NCBI GenBank assembly: GCA_000014925.1
Contig: CP000474.1
Location: forward strand, 1,550,001-1,614,000
DNA: 64,000 bases
Direction of reading: 5' to 3'
Source: Paenarthrobacter aurescens TC1
Lineage (GTDB): Bacteria; Actinomycetota; Actinomycetes; Actinomycetales; Micrococcaceae
The translations under genes and the position numbers were made by a program. A model generated the notes under the pieces. The model saw nothing but the letters and a program-made list of their open reading frames with translations. It was not told the DNA's origin and searched no databases. Shown piece by piece: positions 8,614 through 25,446 of this stretch (the stretch's first letter is position 1; every line of letters begins with the position of its first letter).

Positions 8614-10207
8614 GACAGAACTTTGCCCGGCATGCCGGCACGGGGTCCGTCCGGGAGCGACGTTCTGCACCCAGTGCGGTTCACCGCTGAACAACCGTGG
8701 TGCCCGCAAGGAAGGCAACATCAACCATGCCCAAAAGGCGGCGCTGGAGTTCGCTAACCGGCAGGGCTCGCCCGATCCCGGTAGTATCTCGGTAGTGTCG
8801 GCGCCGGCGTCGCCGATGCAGCACGGCACGAAAAGCATGCCGGACCGTATGCCAGGGCCAGGGGGAGGGACCACTATGACCACCAAGCTTGAGTTGGCGC
8901 CCGCCTCTGCCGGGAAGCGCCTGGGCGCAGCTGTACTGGATTGGTTGGGTCCCGTTGCCGTGCTTGCCACCACGTTCGCAATCGGCATTGCCGGCATCAC
9001 GCAAACCCGCAGGAATGGCTTCATTGTCTATGACACGGGTCTGCTGGTCCTTCTGGGCAGCATAGGCCTGGGCGTGACCGTGATTTACACCTTTGTCCTC
9101 CTTGGAATTGAGGCAAAGTCCGGAAACACCGTCGGCAACCAGCTCATGGGCATCCGCAGCGCGGATTCCGACGGCTATGCGCCCGGCGCCGGCGTGGTGT
9201 TCGTCCGTGGGATTCTTACCGGCGGCCTGCTGGTGCTGGGGTTCATCGTTGCCGTCATCCTGTCCGCGCTTGGCGCAATCGGCCTGGTTCTGTGGATCGC
9301 CCTACCGCTGATGTTCCTTGGTGTTGTTTGGGCCGTCCTTGTGGTCATCTCCAACGCTTGGGACAACAACGGCAAGGTCCGCGGCTGGCATGACAAAGCG
9401 GCAAAGTCCTTGGTGTTCGACGTGAATTCAGGCCGCAATCCCGTGACCACCGGAGGCATCCAAGGTCCGTACAGTTTCGCCCCGATGGATCTCCCGCCGG
9501 TTCAACCCGTCGCTTCCCCGGTGCCTTCCGGTCCGGCACCCGGCCCGCGTCTGAACGCGCAGGCCGCTCCCGCGCCCGCTACTGCCGCGCACGCTACCCC
9601 CGTGGCACCGGCCGTGCAGCCTTCGCATGATCCGAACCAGTGGCGACCACCCACGGCCCCCTTCACACCGGCGACGCCCAACGCCGCGAATCCCAACGCC
9701 GCGTCTCCCGCTGTTCCGGCACCGCACACTCCGGCTCCGCACATTCCGGCAGCACAGAACGGATCACCAGCACCCCACTCCGTGACGGTCGCACCGCAGC
9801 AGCCTACGGCCGCCGCCGCCCACCCTGACGACGACGTGGAACGCACCCAGATGCGCCCGGGCGCAGCCCGTGCCCAGGCCGTCCTGCGGATCCGAATTGA
9901 CGATGGACAGGACATCCAACTCGGCGGTTCAGTGCTCTTGGGCCGCAATCCGGCACCGCAGCCCGGGGAATCCGTGGAGCAATTACTGCCCGTGTCAGAC
10001 CCCGGCCGGTCCATTTCCAAAACGCATCTGCACTTGCGTGTTGATGGCGACGGCGTCTGGGTCACGGACCGAAATTCCACCAACGGCAGCGCTGTCACTA
10101 CGCCTGACGGAATACAGACCAGGCTCCACCCGGGCGAAGCAAGCTTTGTCCGTCCCGGTTCCACCGTTCACTTTGGGGACCGTTCCTTCCACCTAGGACA
10201 AGCATGA
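8603..10207 (+). CDS. Zinc-ribbon, RDD and FHA domain membrane protein
   Basis: 534 residues from the ATG at 8603, the first start that gives an intact N-terminal zinc ribbon (CPAC at 7-10 and CTQC further on). Upstream in-frame sequence only shadows the previous gene. Next comes an RDD membrane domain with several hydrophobic helices (about residues 95-270), a long Ala/Pro-rich linker and a C-terminal FHA domain (LGRNP...SISKTHLHL...NSTNGS). FHA domains bind phosphothreonine, so this membrane protein is a natural docking site for substrates of the kinase at 12997. It overlaps tgpA by 11 bp and the PP2C gene by 4 bp (ATGA). Confidence 0.88.
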   Translation: MSNETELCPACRHGVRPGATFCTQCGSPLNNRGARKEGNINHAQKAALEFANRQGSPDPGSISVVSAPASPMQHGTKSMPDRMPGPGGGTTMTTKLELAPASAGKRLGAAVLDWLGPVAVLATTFAIGIAGITQTRRNGFIVYDTGLLVLLGSIGLGVTVIYTFVLLGIEAKSGNTVGNQLMGIRSADSDGYAPGAGVVFVRGILTGGLLVLGFIVAVILSALGAIGLVLWIALPLMFLGVVWAVLVVISNAWDNNGKVRGWHDKAAKSLVFDVNSGRNPVTTGGIQGPYSFAPMDLPPVQPVASPVPSGPAPGPRLNAQAAPAPATAAHATPVAPAVQPSHDPNQWRPPTAPFTPATPNAANPNAASPAVPAPHTPAPHIPAAQNGSPAPHSVTVAPQQPTAAAAHPDDDVERTQMRPGAARAQAVLRIRIDDGQDIQLGGSVLLGRNPAPQPGESVEQLLPVSDPGRSISKTHLHLRVDGDGVWVTDRNSTNGSAVTTPDGIQTRLHPGEASFVRPGSTVHFGDRSFHLGQA

Positions 10208-11130
10208 ATTCACAGCCGGCCACCCCCGCCAACGCCGAAGCGGGTCCCGCTGCAGGCGGATCCTCTTTTCGACTCAGTTACGGGTATGGAACGGACCGCG
10301 GGCTACGGCGCGAACTGAATGAAGACTCGTTCATCGCATCGGACCCAGTCTTCGCTGTTGCCGATGGCATGGGCGGACATGAAGCGGGGGAGATTGCCAG
10401 CGGCATGTGCGTCCGGGCTTTGGGCAGTGCCCCTGAACTGTCGGCCGGCGTGCGCACCGCTTCAGCGGCGGATCTTCAGTCGTGCTTGTTGAAAGCCGAT
10501 GCTGCCATCCGCAACGCGACAGGCGCTCGGGCGGGGACCACTCTGTCCGGCGTTGTGGTGGTGGAACAGATGGGCCTGCCCTACTGGCTGGTGATGAACA
10601 TCGGCGATTCCAGAACGTACCGCCTCAGCCAGGGGGAGTTCACACAGGTAAGCGTCGACCACTCCGAGGTGCAGGAACTGGTGGATTCAGGGGATATCAC
10701 CGCGGAGCAGGCAACGGTCCATCCTCGCCGCCACGTTGTTACCCGTGCTTTGGGCACCGGCGATGAGACCGAGGCCGATTTCTGGTTGCTTCCCATCCAG
10801 GAAGGCGACCGGATCATGGTCTGCTCGGACGGTCTCAACGGCGAACTGGGCGATGACCACATGTTCCGTATCCTCAGCACCGTGGGCCATCCACAGGATG
10901 CTGTGGACGCGCTGATACAGGCCGCCCTGCGTAGCGGTGGCAGAGACAACGTCACAGTCATAGTTGTGGACGCCAAGAACGTCTTGAACGACGCCGGCAT
11001 CGCCACCACTGCGCCCCGCCCGGAAGTTACGTCAGACGTTGAAGAAGACACCCTTCCCCGGGCTTGGGTGAATGGTACGGACGAGGTTGCCGGGACTGGC
11101 CGGGAGGAAGGCGTCGATGGCAAGCAGTAA
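10204..11130 (+). CDS. PP2C-type Ser/Thr protein phosphatase
   Basis: 308 residues. PPM/PP2C motifs occur in order: NEDSF near residue 40, VADGMGGHEAG near 52-62, GDSRTYRL near 135, CSDGLNGEL near 208 and GGRDNVTVIVVD near 245. The Asp residues of these motifs bind the two catalytic metal ions. It has no membrane segment, so it should act in the cytoplasm, removing phosphates placed by the operon's kinase on FHA-recognised proteins. The ATG overlaps the preceding stop, and the C-terminal 14 nt overlap the next gene, whose ribosome site lies inside this gene. Confidence 0.94.
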   Translation: MNSQPATPANAEAGPAAGGSSFRLSYGYGTDRGLRRELNEDSFIASDPVFAVADGMGGHEAGEIASGMCVRALGSAPELSAGVRTASAADLQSCLLKADAAIRNATGARAGTTLSGVVVVEQMGLPYWLVMNIGDSRTYRLSQGEFTQVSVDHSEVQELVDSGDITAEQATVHPRRHVVTRALGTGDETEADFWLLPIQEGDRIMVCSDGLNGELGDDHMFRILSTVGHPQDAVDALIQAALRSGGRDNVTVIVVDAKNVLNDAGIATTAPRPEVTSDVEEDTLPRAWVNGTDEVAGTGREEGVDGKQ

Positions 11131-13000
11131 CCACCTGTCGCTGACCCGCTACCGGCAGGGTGAGTGGTTCGGTATTGTGCGGAACGGAACTGTGGTGCTC
11201 CTTGGCCCGGACACGCCGTACGCACTGATCCACACCGTCTGGGAGTTGCTGGCCTCCGCGCCCGAAGCTCACGAAGTCCTCCACGAAGTTACAGACGCCT
11301 TTGGCGTTTCCCTCAGCCGCATCCCGCCCTTCGGGATCATCGACTCCAAAGACGCACTCCGTGTGTTCCTCCGGGGAGACCTCGAACTTCACGTGCGGCT
11401 GGGTGGGGCTGAGGAACGCATCACGGGACGTGACGTCACCACGTGGACCGAACGCCGGATCGCGGATGCCGCCTCCTTTAGCGTTCGGATCGGGGAGGGC
11501 ACTGCCCCGTCCGCGGGAAGTCCGACGTCGGGTGGAAGCCTGCCGCTGAACGGCTCGCCCTTGAACAGCTCGCCCTTGAACAGCTCGCCTACGAACAGCC
11601 TCCCTTTGGGAGAGGGCGTGGTACTCCTGGCATCACTCGAGGCCACGGCCGGAGCTGCCAGCCACGCGGACAGTGAACCTGACGTCAGGACCGTAGCTGT
11701 GTCCGATGAAACCATGATCGGGTACACGGAGGCGGACATTGGCCTGACGATCGCGCCCGGTCACATGATTCCCACCACCGAGGCTTCCTCCACCGAGCCC
11801 TCTGAAAGCGCGTCTCCCTCAAGCGCGGCTCCCATTGCCAAGTCACCCAGCGTCGATGAGCCTCTCGCCGCTGTACCCGACTTCGCTGGCGTACCGGCTC
11901 CCGAGGAAGCTGCGGCCCCAACGGGAGAAACCGCTGATGAGGAACCGCCCTCGCCCGAGCATTCCGTGGTGCCTGCAGAACCGTTGGCGGAGCGTGAACC
12001 AGACACCGCGACAGAACCGGAACCCTCCGGGGTCTCCGTCCACACGAGTACCACCGATCCAATAGTTCCCTCGCTGGAAAACACCACAAACTATGACCAT
12101 CTGTGGGACAAGACGGTGATGCGCAACATTGAGGACGCCGCTGTCCGCACGGAGGACGAGTCTGACGACCACGACTCACCTGCTTTGCCGTCGCCGGCAG
12201 CTCAAACACCTCCGGCACCGGATTCCCCGCCACTGACGCCCCCGCACGTTCCACAGGAGAAGGCGTCCGCCGCACCGCCTGCGGGTGGCCTGATCGATTC
12301 GGTCCCGTGGCTGCGGAGCGGTTCTTCCACCCCTGCGGCGGTCAGCGACCAGCAGGCAGCTCCGTCCAAGCCCTTAGCCGATCCTCCGGCCCAGGTACCG
12401 GCCGCTTGGTCGTCGGCTCCTCAGGCCGCGGACGAGGATTCCGACCATGACGGGCAGACCATCATGAAGAGCAGTCTCCCCACTGAGGAGCCGGCGGGCG
12501 CCAAAACTGTTGATAGTGGCGCGGACGCACCCGCGGTCAAAGGGCCAAGCGTTTTGGCACGCATGTGCTCCCAAGGGCACGCCAACCCGCCCACCTACCC
12601 GCAATGCTCGGTGTGCGGGGTGGCCGTCACCGGTGACGCCGCGCATGTCCCGCGTCCCCGTCTGGGCAGAATGCGGCTTTCCACAGGTGAGTTGATAGAT
12701 CTTGACCAGTCGCTCATTATTGGCCGGCAGCCGTCTGTTTCCCGCGTGCAAGGCGGCACCATGCCCCGCCTGGTTCAGGTGGACAGCCCGGGAGGGGACA
12801 TTTCGCGCTCCCACGTGGAGGTCCGGCTGGAGGGTTGGCACGTCATGCTGTGCGACCTGAAGGCAACCAACGGAACCGTTCTCATACGGGAAGGCCAGGC
12901 ACCCCGCCGGCTTGCCCAAAACGAGATGGCCATCCTCCTGGACGGCGATATCGCCGAACTGGGCGACAACATTTCATTGCGTTTCGAGGAGATTCTTTGA
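11117..13000 (+). CDS. FHA domain protein with zinc ribbon and long disordered linker
   Basis: 627 residues from ATG 11117, chosen because GGGAGGAAGG lies just upstream; an earlier in-frame start at 11072 has no such site. The N-terminal ~130 residues form a small unrecognised domain (SLTRYRQGEW...). A linker of about 330 residues follows, rich in Ser, Pro, Glu and Thr, with a short 15-nt repeat (PLNSS) near nt 11550-11600. Near residue 480 a zinc ribbon (CSQGH...CSVC) leads into a C-terminal FHA domain (IIGRQPSVSR...DISRSHVEV...KATNGT). It is cytoplasmic, with no helices. It probably serves as a phospho-dependent adaptor between the kinase and the secretion ATPase. Confidence 0.85.
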   Translation: MASSNHLSLTRYRQGEWFGIVRNGTVVLLGPDTPYALIHTVWELLASAPEAHEVLHEVTDAFGVSLSRIPPFGIIDSKDALRVFLRGDLELHVRLGGAEERITGRDVTTWTERRIADAASFSVRIGEGTAPSAGSPTSGGSLPLNGSPLNSSPLNSSPTNSLPLGEGVVLLASLEATAGAASHADSEPDVRTVAVSDETMIGYTEADIGLTIAPGHMIPTTEASSTEPSESASPSSAAPIAKSPSVDEPLAAVPDFAGVPAPEEAAAPTGETADEEPPSPEHSVVPAEPLAEREPDTATEPEPSGVSVHTSTTDPIVPSLENTTNYDHLWDKTVMRNIEDAAVRTEDESDDHDSPALPSPAAQTPPAPDSPPLTPPHVPQEKASAAPPAGGLIDSVPWLRSGSSTPAAVSDQQAAPSKPLADPPAQVPAAWSSAPQAADEDSDHDGQTIMKSSLPTEEPAGAKTVDSGADAPAVKGPSVLARMCSQGHANPPTYPQCSVCGVAVTGDAAHVPRPRLGRMRLSTGELIDLDQSLIIGRQPSVSRVQGGTMPRLVQVDSPGGDISRSHVEVRLEGWHVMLCDLKATNGTVLIREGQAPRRLAQNEMAILLDGDIAELGDNISLRFEEIL

Positions 13001-14817
13001 GTTCCAAGAGGCCCCCCGCGCCGCCTCCACCCATCCCGGGTTTCAAGTACATCAGCCTGCTCGGCTCCGGTGGCTTCTCCGATGTGTACCTTTATGAGCA
13101 GGACCGGCCGCGCCGAAAAGTAGCGGTCAAGGTGCTGTTGTCCGATTTGAAGACTGAAGGGGCCCGTCGCCGCTTCGAGTCCGAAGCGAACCTCATGGCG
13201 CAGTTGTCGTCGCACCCTTACATCGTGACGATCTTCGAAGCCGAGATCACCGAAACCGGACACTCATACTTGGCCATGGAGTATTGCTCCAGGCCGAGCC
13301 TCGACGTCCGCTATCGCCGCCAGCGATTCAGCGTGGACGAAGTTCTGGCCGTCGGCATCCAGGTGGCATCCGCCGTCGAGACCGCCCACCGGGCAGGCAT
13401 TGTGCACCGGGACATTAAGCCCGCCAACATCCTGGTCACCGATTACAACCGGCCGGCCCTGACGGACTTTGGCATCTCCGGAACCATTGGCGCGGACACT
13501 GAGGACGACGCCGGCATGTCCATCCCGTGGTCTCCGCCCGAGCAGTTTCGCGGCGGTGCCGTGGACGGGGTGCCGGTGGACATCTGGGCACTGGGCGCCA
13601 CTCTTTACACGCTGCTTGCGGGTCGGTCTCCGTTTGTCCTTCCCGGTCAGGACAACTCACAGCGGGAACTGATTTCCCGGATCACCAACTCGCCCCTGCC
13701 CAGGCTGGGCCGTGCCGACGTTCCGGAGTCCTTGGAACTCGTTCTGGCAACGTCCATGGCCAAGTCGCCGGAGTCCCGTTATTCGTCCGCCCACGCTTTC
13801 GCTTTGGCGCTCCAACGGATCCAGGCTGAACTGAACCTGTCCGTAACGCCGTTTGAGGTGCTTGAAGAACCCGGGCACGGCGATGATCAGCATCCCGATG
13901 ACAACTTCGAGGAAACCCGGGTCCGGAGTATTGCCTCAATCGATCCCGATGCTTCCGGAACGGCCACCACGGGTTCGGCGCCCACGTTCCCGGCTCGAAC
14001 CTTCCCGACCACCGCTACGGGCGCCTCTGGGCAGCCGACCCAACCGCAGTCACTGCCCACCAGCCGCCCACAGCCCACTAACCCTCCTCAAACTGTCCAG
14101 TCCCACGCCGGGTCATCGGCCCCGCCTCAGTTTCACGCCCCTGCGCCGGGATCGTACACGGCTCCGGGGTCGTACACGGCTCCGGGAACGTACACGGCCC
14201 CGGGAACGTACCGGGCGTCAGGCAGCCACAATGCAACCGCCGAGCCCGATACGGCAGAGTCCACAGTCCTGCGCGGCTGGCAGCCTTCGCGTCCACAGGA
14301 CGATCTTGGCGCCACAGTCAGCCGATCCAACTCACCCGCAGGTGCCTCACCGGCCACTCGGGAAGACGCCCGGCCCGCAGATCACAGCAAACGGAATCTT
14401 TGGCTCGCCGCAACGGGGGCAGCCGTGCTGGTGGTCGCCATCGTGGTGGGCGTAGTCCTTGGTGCCCAGGCACAGCCGAAAGTTGTCCCCACGGAGGCAG
14501 CCAGCAAGCCGCCCGCAGACGCCTTGGGTGACGGCAGCGTACCGGATGTGGAGGGCCTCATTGGCGTGAAGGACCCCGAAAAGCCGGATTTCGCTGATTT
14601 CCGGTGGACGAACCCTCAACCGCAGTCCGGCGACATGTACATGTGGCGTTACCGGACCGCCCTCATCCCGGAAGGCGACTACGAGGCCGTAACGGAGCCC
14701 CACGCACGACCCTATTTCGGCGGGGAGAAGCAACTCTGCATCCAGGTCATTATTGTCCGTCGTGACGGTACTTCCTCGCCTGGAGACACGGGATCCATCG
14801 CCTGCGTGGACCAGTAG
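12997..14817 (+). CDS. Transmembrane Ser/Thr protein kinase (PknB-type)
   Basis: 606 residues. The start is TTG 12997, whose last bases form the TTGA overlap with the previous stop and which sits behind GAGGAG. The kinase domain spans about residues 14-280 with GSGGFSDVYL, Lys45 in VAVKVL, HRDIKPAN (catalytic Asp139) and DFG Asp157, so it should be active. The activation segment reads SIPWSPPEQF. A Thr/Pro-rich juxtamembrane region holds four near-identical 18-nt repeats (APGSYT). One membrane helix lies near 467-490, followed by a short extracellular domain without PASTA repeats. It is probably the sensor kinase of the locus, with the three FHA proteins and the EssC-like ATPase as candidate partners. 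Confidence 0.93.
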   Translation: MSSKRPPAPPPPIPGFKYISLLGSGGFSDVYLYEQDRPRRKVAVKVLLSDLKTEGARRRFESEANLMAQLSSHPYIVTIFEAEITETGHSYLAMEYCSRPSLDVRYRRQRFSVDEVLAVGIQVASAVETAHRAGIVHRDIKPANILVTDYNRPALTDFGISGTIGADTEDDAGMSIPWSPPEQFRGGAVDGVPVDIWALGATLYTLLAGRSPFVLPGQDNSQRELISRITNSPLPRLGRADVPESLELVLATSMAKSPESRYSSAHAFALALQRIQAELNLSVTPFEVLEEPGHGDDQHPDDNFEETRVRSIASIDPDASGTATTGSAPTFPARTFPTTATGASGQPTQPQSLPTSRPQPTNPPQTVQSHAGSSAPPQFHAPAPGSYTAPGSYTAPGTYTAPGTYRASGSHNATAEPDTAESTVLRGWQPSRPQDDLGATVSRSNSPAGASPATREDARPADHSKRNLWLAATGAAVLVVAIVVGVVLGAQAQPKVVPTEAASKPPADALGDGSVPDVEGLIGVKDPEKPDFADFRWTNPQPQSGDMYMWRYRTALIPEGDYEAVTEPHARPYFGGEKQLCIQVIIVRRDGTSSPGDTGSIACVDQ

Positions 14818-14862
14818 CCGGCACATGAGACTTACTTATCGCCGACTGAGGAGGCACAGATC

Positions 14863-15563
14863 ATGGGGGATCTAGCAATAGATTTCTGTGGGGAATGGTA
14901 CGAACCATCTGACGAGGACATCTTTGATATTGGACGCGAAGGTGACTTGGAAGTGGACGACAATCCCTACCTGCACCGACGCTTCCTGCAGATCGCCCGT
15001 TACGACGGCATGTGGTGGCTCAGCAACGTCGGGAGCATGCTGTCCGCCACCATTGCTGACGGTTCGGGCGGTATGCAGGCCTGGCTGGCGCCTGGGGCGC
15101 GGATCCCGTTGGTGTTCAGCCACACCAACGTGATTTTTACCGCCGGACCCACCACCTACGAGTTCGCTGTGCACTTGAAGACGCCGTCCTTCCGGCACGA
15201 AGCACGCGACGAGGACCAGGCAGGGGACACCACCATAGGACCCGTGGTGTTCACCGATTCCCAAAAGGCGCTGATCGTTGCCTTGGCCGAGCCCATGCTG
15301 CGGCGCGACGGCACCGGCTTCAGCGCAATTCCGTCGTCTGCCGAGGCTGCGAAGCGACTGGGATGGGCCCTCACCCGTTTCAACCGCAAGCTGGACAACG
15401 TCTGCGACAAACTGGACCGCGTAGGCGTAGTGGGCCTGCGCGGCGGCGTGGGAAAACTTGCCACCAACCGCCGTGCGCGCTTGGTGGAACATGCCGTGAC
15501 GTCTCACCTGGTGACGCCGGCTGACCTGCATCTTCTTGAAAAAATGAGTGGAGTCGACGAAGG

Positions 15564-15567
<4 letters not shown>
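14863..15567 (+). CDS. FHA-like protein with C-terminal helical domain
   Basis: 234 residues behind a strong GAGGAGG at 14849-14855. The first 110 residues resemble a divergent FHA domain: FDIGREGDLEVDDNPYLHRR aligns with the GR...SR.H core, although the usual Ser before Arg-x-His is replaced, so phosphothreonine binding is uncertain. The C-terminal half (from FTDSQKALIVALAEPM) looks like a winged-helix or sigma-region-like helical domain. I do not recognise a named family. It overlaps the EssC-like gene by ATGA at 15564, suggesting the two products are made together and may interact. Confidence 0.75.
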
Positions 15568-23171
<7,604 letters not shown>

Positions 23172-23181
23172 TCATCAACCA

Positions 23182-24390
23182 GTGATCAAAGCACTCGCCA
23201 TCGCCAATTACCGTTCCATCCGGGATCTCGCCATCGAGTTGCATGGCCTGGATATCGTGACCGGGGCCAACGGCAGTGGTAAGTCTTCCCTCTACCGGGC
23301 GCTTCGGCTGCTCGCCGAATGTGCCGGGGGTGATTCGGGGAACGTGGTGGGCTCTCTGGCCAGGGATGGAGGCTTGGCGTCCACGCTGTGGGCCGGGCCG
23401 GAGTCCATCAGTGAGGCCATGCGCCGTGGCGAGGTACCTGTCCAGGGAACTGTTCGTCGGGAGTCCGTGAACCTGAAACTGGGGTACTCCGGCGACGACT
23501 TTGGATATTTGGTGGACCTTGGCATGCCGGTTTCCAGCGGGGCGGGTTTTGACCAGGAAACCGGCCGTTCCCGCCCTTCGGCGTTCAGCCTGGATCCTGA
23601 GATCAAACGGGAGCAGATCTTTTCCGGGCCCGTGGCACGGCCGGGTTCGTTGTTGGTGGACCGCAAGGGCAGCCTGGCCAAGCTGCGCGGACCAGACGGC
23701 GAATGGACAGAGTTGTCCCGGCGGCTGGACACGTTCCAGAGCATGCTGACTGAGGTTTCGGATCAGGACCGGGCACCCGAGGTGCTGCGGGTTCGGGACT
23801 CGGTTCGTTCATGGCGCTTCTACGATCACTTCCGCACAGATGCAGAGGCTCCCGCCCGCCAGGCGCAGCTTGGAACACGCACCCCGGTGTTGCACCACAG
23901 TGGCAAGGATCTCGCGGCCGCACTCCAAACGCTGCGCGAGGTGGGATTCGAGCGGCAGTTGGATGCCGCCGTCGATCACGCCTTTCCGGGAAGCCGGCTG
24001 GAGATCGCCGTCAGCGACGGCCGCTTCAGTGTGGAGTTGCGCCAGCCGGGCATGCTGCGGCCCATGAAGGCAGCCGAACTCTCGGACGGGACGCTGCGGT
24101 TCCTCTTGCTCACCGCGGCCTTGCTGACGCCGCGGCCCCCGGAGCTCATGGTCCTGAACGAACCTGAGACCAGCCTCCACGTCGACCTGATGCCGGCACT
24201 GGCCGGACTGATAGTCCAAGCCAGTGCCAACAGCCAGATGATCGTGGTGACCCACTCCGAGGCCTTGCTTAAGGCACTTCGCGAAAGCGGGGCCGCCCAT
24301 GAGCATGAGCTCTACAAGGACCTCGGCGAGACCAGGATCAAGGGCCTGGGCGCGCTGGAAGGTCCGCTGTGGAGCTGGCCCAAGCGCTGA
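23182..24390 (+). CDS. RecF/SMC-like AAA ATPase
   Basis: 402 residues from GTG 23182, which follows the IMPase stop by 10 nt; the N-terminus IKALAIANYRSIRDLAIEL is typical of this family. Walker A is GANGSGKSSL near residue 30. The C-terminal half has an ABC-type signature region (ELSDGTLRFLLL), a Walker B segment (VLNEPETSLH) and a His switch (VVTHSEALL). There is no TOPRIM nuclease domain, so it is not an OLD nuclease. It is a single-protein predicted ATPase of the DUF2813/RecF-like type. Function is unknown; a role in DNA repair is only suggested by the ligA neighbour. Confidence 0.85.
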   Translation: MIKALAIANYRSIRDLAIELHGLDIVTGANGSGKSSLYRALRLLAECAGGDSGNVVGSLARDGGLASTLWAGPESISEAMRRGEVPVQGTVRRESVNLKLGYSGDDFGYLVDLGMPVSSGAGFDQETGRSRPSAFSLDPEIKREQIFSGPVARPGSLLVDRKGSLAKLRGPDGEWTELSRRLDTFQSMLTEVSDQDRAPEVLRVRDSVRSWRFYDHFRTDAEAPARQAQLGTRTPVLHHSGKDLAAALQTLREVGFERQLDAAVDHAFPGSRLEIAVSDGRFSVELRQPGMLRPMKAAELSDGTLRFLLLTAALLTPRPPELMVLNEPETSLHVDLMPALAGLIVQASANSQMIVVTHSEALLKALRESGAAHEHELYKDLGETRIKGLGALEGPLWSWPKR

Positions 24391-24411
24391 TCGCGCCCTT
24401 CGCGGAGGTAC

Positions 24412-25446
24412 TTACCGCAATGAACGACGACGCCGGGCCGGCTCCGTCAGCCACGCCGGTTCATAGCCCGCATCAGCGGTGTTGAGGGTGGTCCCTGGAG
24501 GAACGATCTGGTCGATCCTGTCCAGCACATCGGGTGACAGGGTGAGCTTGTCCGCCCCGAGGGCTGCTTCAAGGTGTTCCAGCGTGCGCGGTCCGATGAT
24601 CGCAGAGGTCACCGCCGGGTGTTCGAGGACGAAGGCCAGCGCGAGGTGGATCAGCGACAGTCCTGCTTGATCGGCCAGCTCCGTCAGCTCGAGCACGGCC
24701 TTCGTTTTGAGGGCGTTCCCGGGCAGGTCCGGATCGTGCCGGGCTGGTTGGCGACCCGCGCGGCTTGACGGAAGGTGCGCGCCGTCGGCCTTGATCCGAC
24801 CGGACAACCAGCCTCCGGCGAGCGGGCTCCACGGAAGCACCCCGAGTCCGTGCTGCTGCGCCAGCGGCAGGACCTCCCGTTCTGCGCCACGAGCCAGGAT
24901 GGAATACGGCGGCTGCTCCGTGACAGGCCGTTCCCGGTGGCGTTCTTGGGCAACGTACTGGGCCTCGACGATCTGGCCGGGAAGGAACGTAGACGTACCG
25001 ATGTAACGAATCTTGCCCTGGCTGACGAGGTCGCTGAGCGCACCCAGTGTTTCGTCGATGTCCGTGTCGGGATCCGGCCGGTGCACTTGGTATAGGTCGA
25101 TCCAGTCTGTCTGCAGCCTGCGGAGACTGTCCTCAACTTCGCGGATGATCCAGCGGCGCGAATTGCCGGCCTGGTTCACGTCGTCGCCGAGGCGTCCATG
25201 GACCTTGGTAGCCAGGACAACCTGATCGCGCCGACCCTTCAGTGCCTTGCCCACGATCTCCTCGGACTCGCCCTGAGAGTACACATCGGCGGTGTCCACC
25301 AGGTTGATGCCGGCGTCCAGCGCCCTGTGGATGATGCGGATGCTGTCGTCGTGGTCAGGGTTGCCGATGGCCCCGAACATCATGGTCCCCAACGTCAGTT
25401 GGCTGACCTTGACGCCGGTTCGCCCCAGGTTCCGGTACTCGGTCAT
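24412..25446 (-). CDS. Aldo/keto reductase
   Basis: 344 residues of the NADPH-dependent aldo/keto reductase superfamily. The N-terminus MTEYRNLGRTGVKVSQLTLG is typical. The catalytic tetrad is visible as Asp and Tyr in DTADVYS, Lys in ATKVHG and His in YQVHRPDPD. C-terminal IIGPRTLEHLEAAL matches the cofactor-binding region. It is the last gene of the minus-strand sulfonate-type operon and its ATG overlaps the monooxygenase stop by one base. It may reduce the aldehyde or ketone left after oxidative C-S cleavage; that link is inference. Confidence 0.92.
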   Translation of the reverse strand: MTEYRNLGRTGVKVSQLTLGTMMFGAIGNPDHDDSIRIIHRALDAGINLVDTADVYSQGESEEIVGKALKGRRDQVVLATKVHGRLGDDVNQAGNSRRWIIREVEDSLRRLQTDWIDLYQVHRPDPDTDIDETLGALSDLVSQGKIRYIGTSTFLPGQIVEAQYVAQERHRERPVTEQPPYSILARGAEREVLPLAQQHGLGVLPWSPLAGGWLSGRIKADGAHLPSSRAGRQPARHDPDLPGNALKTKAVLELTELADQAGLSLIHLALAFVLEHPAVTSAIIGPRTLEHLEAALGADKLTLSPDVLDRIDQIVPPGTTLNTADAGYEPAWLTEPARRRRSLR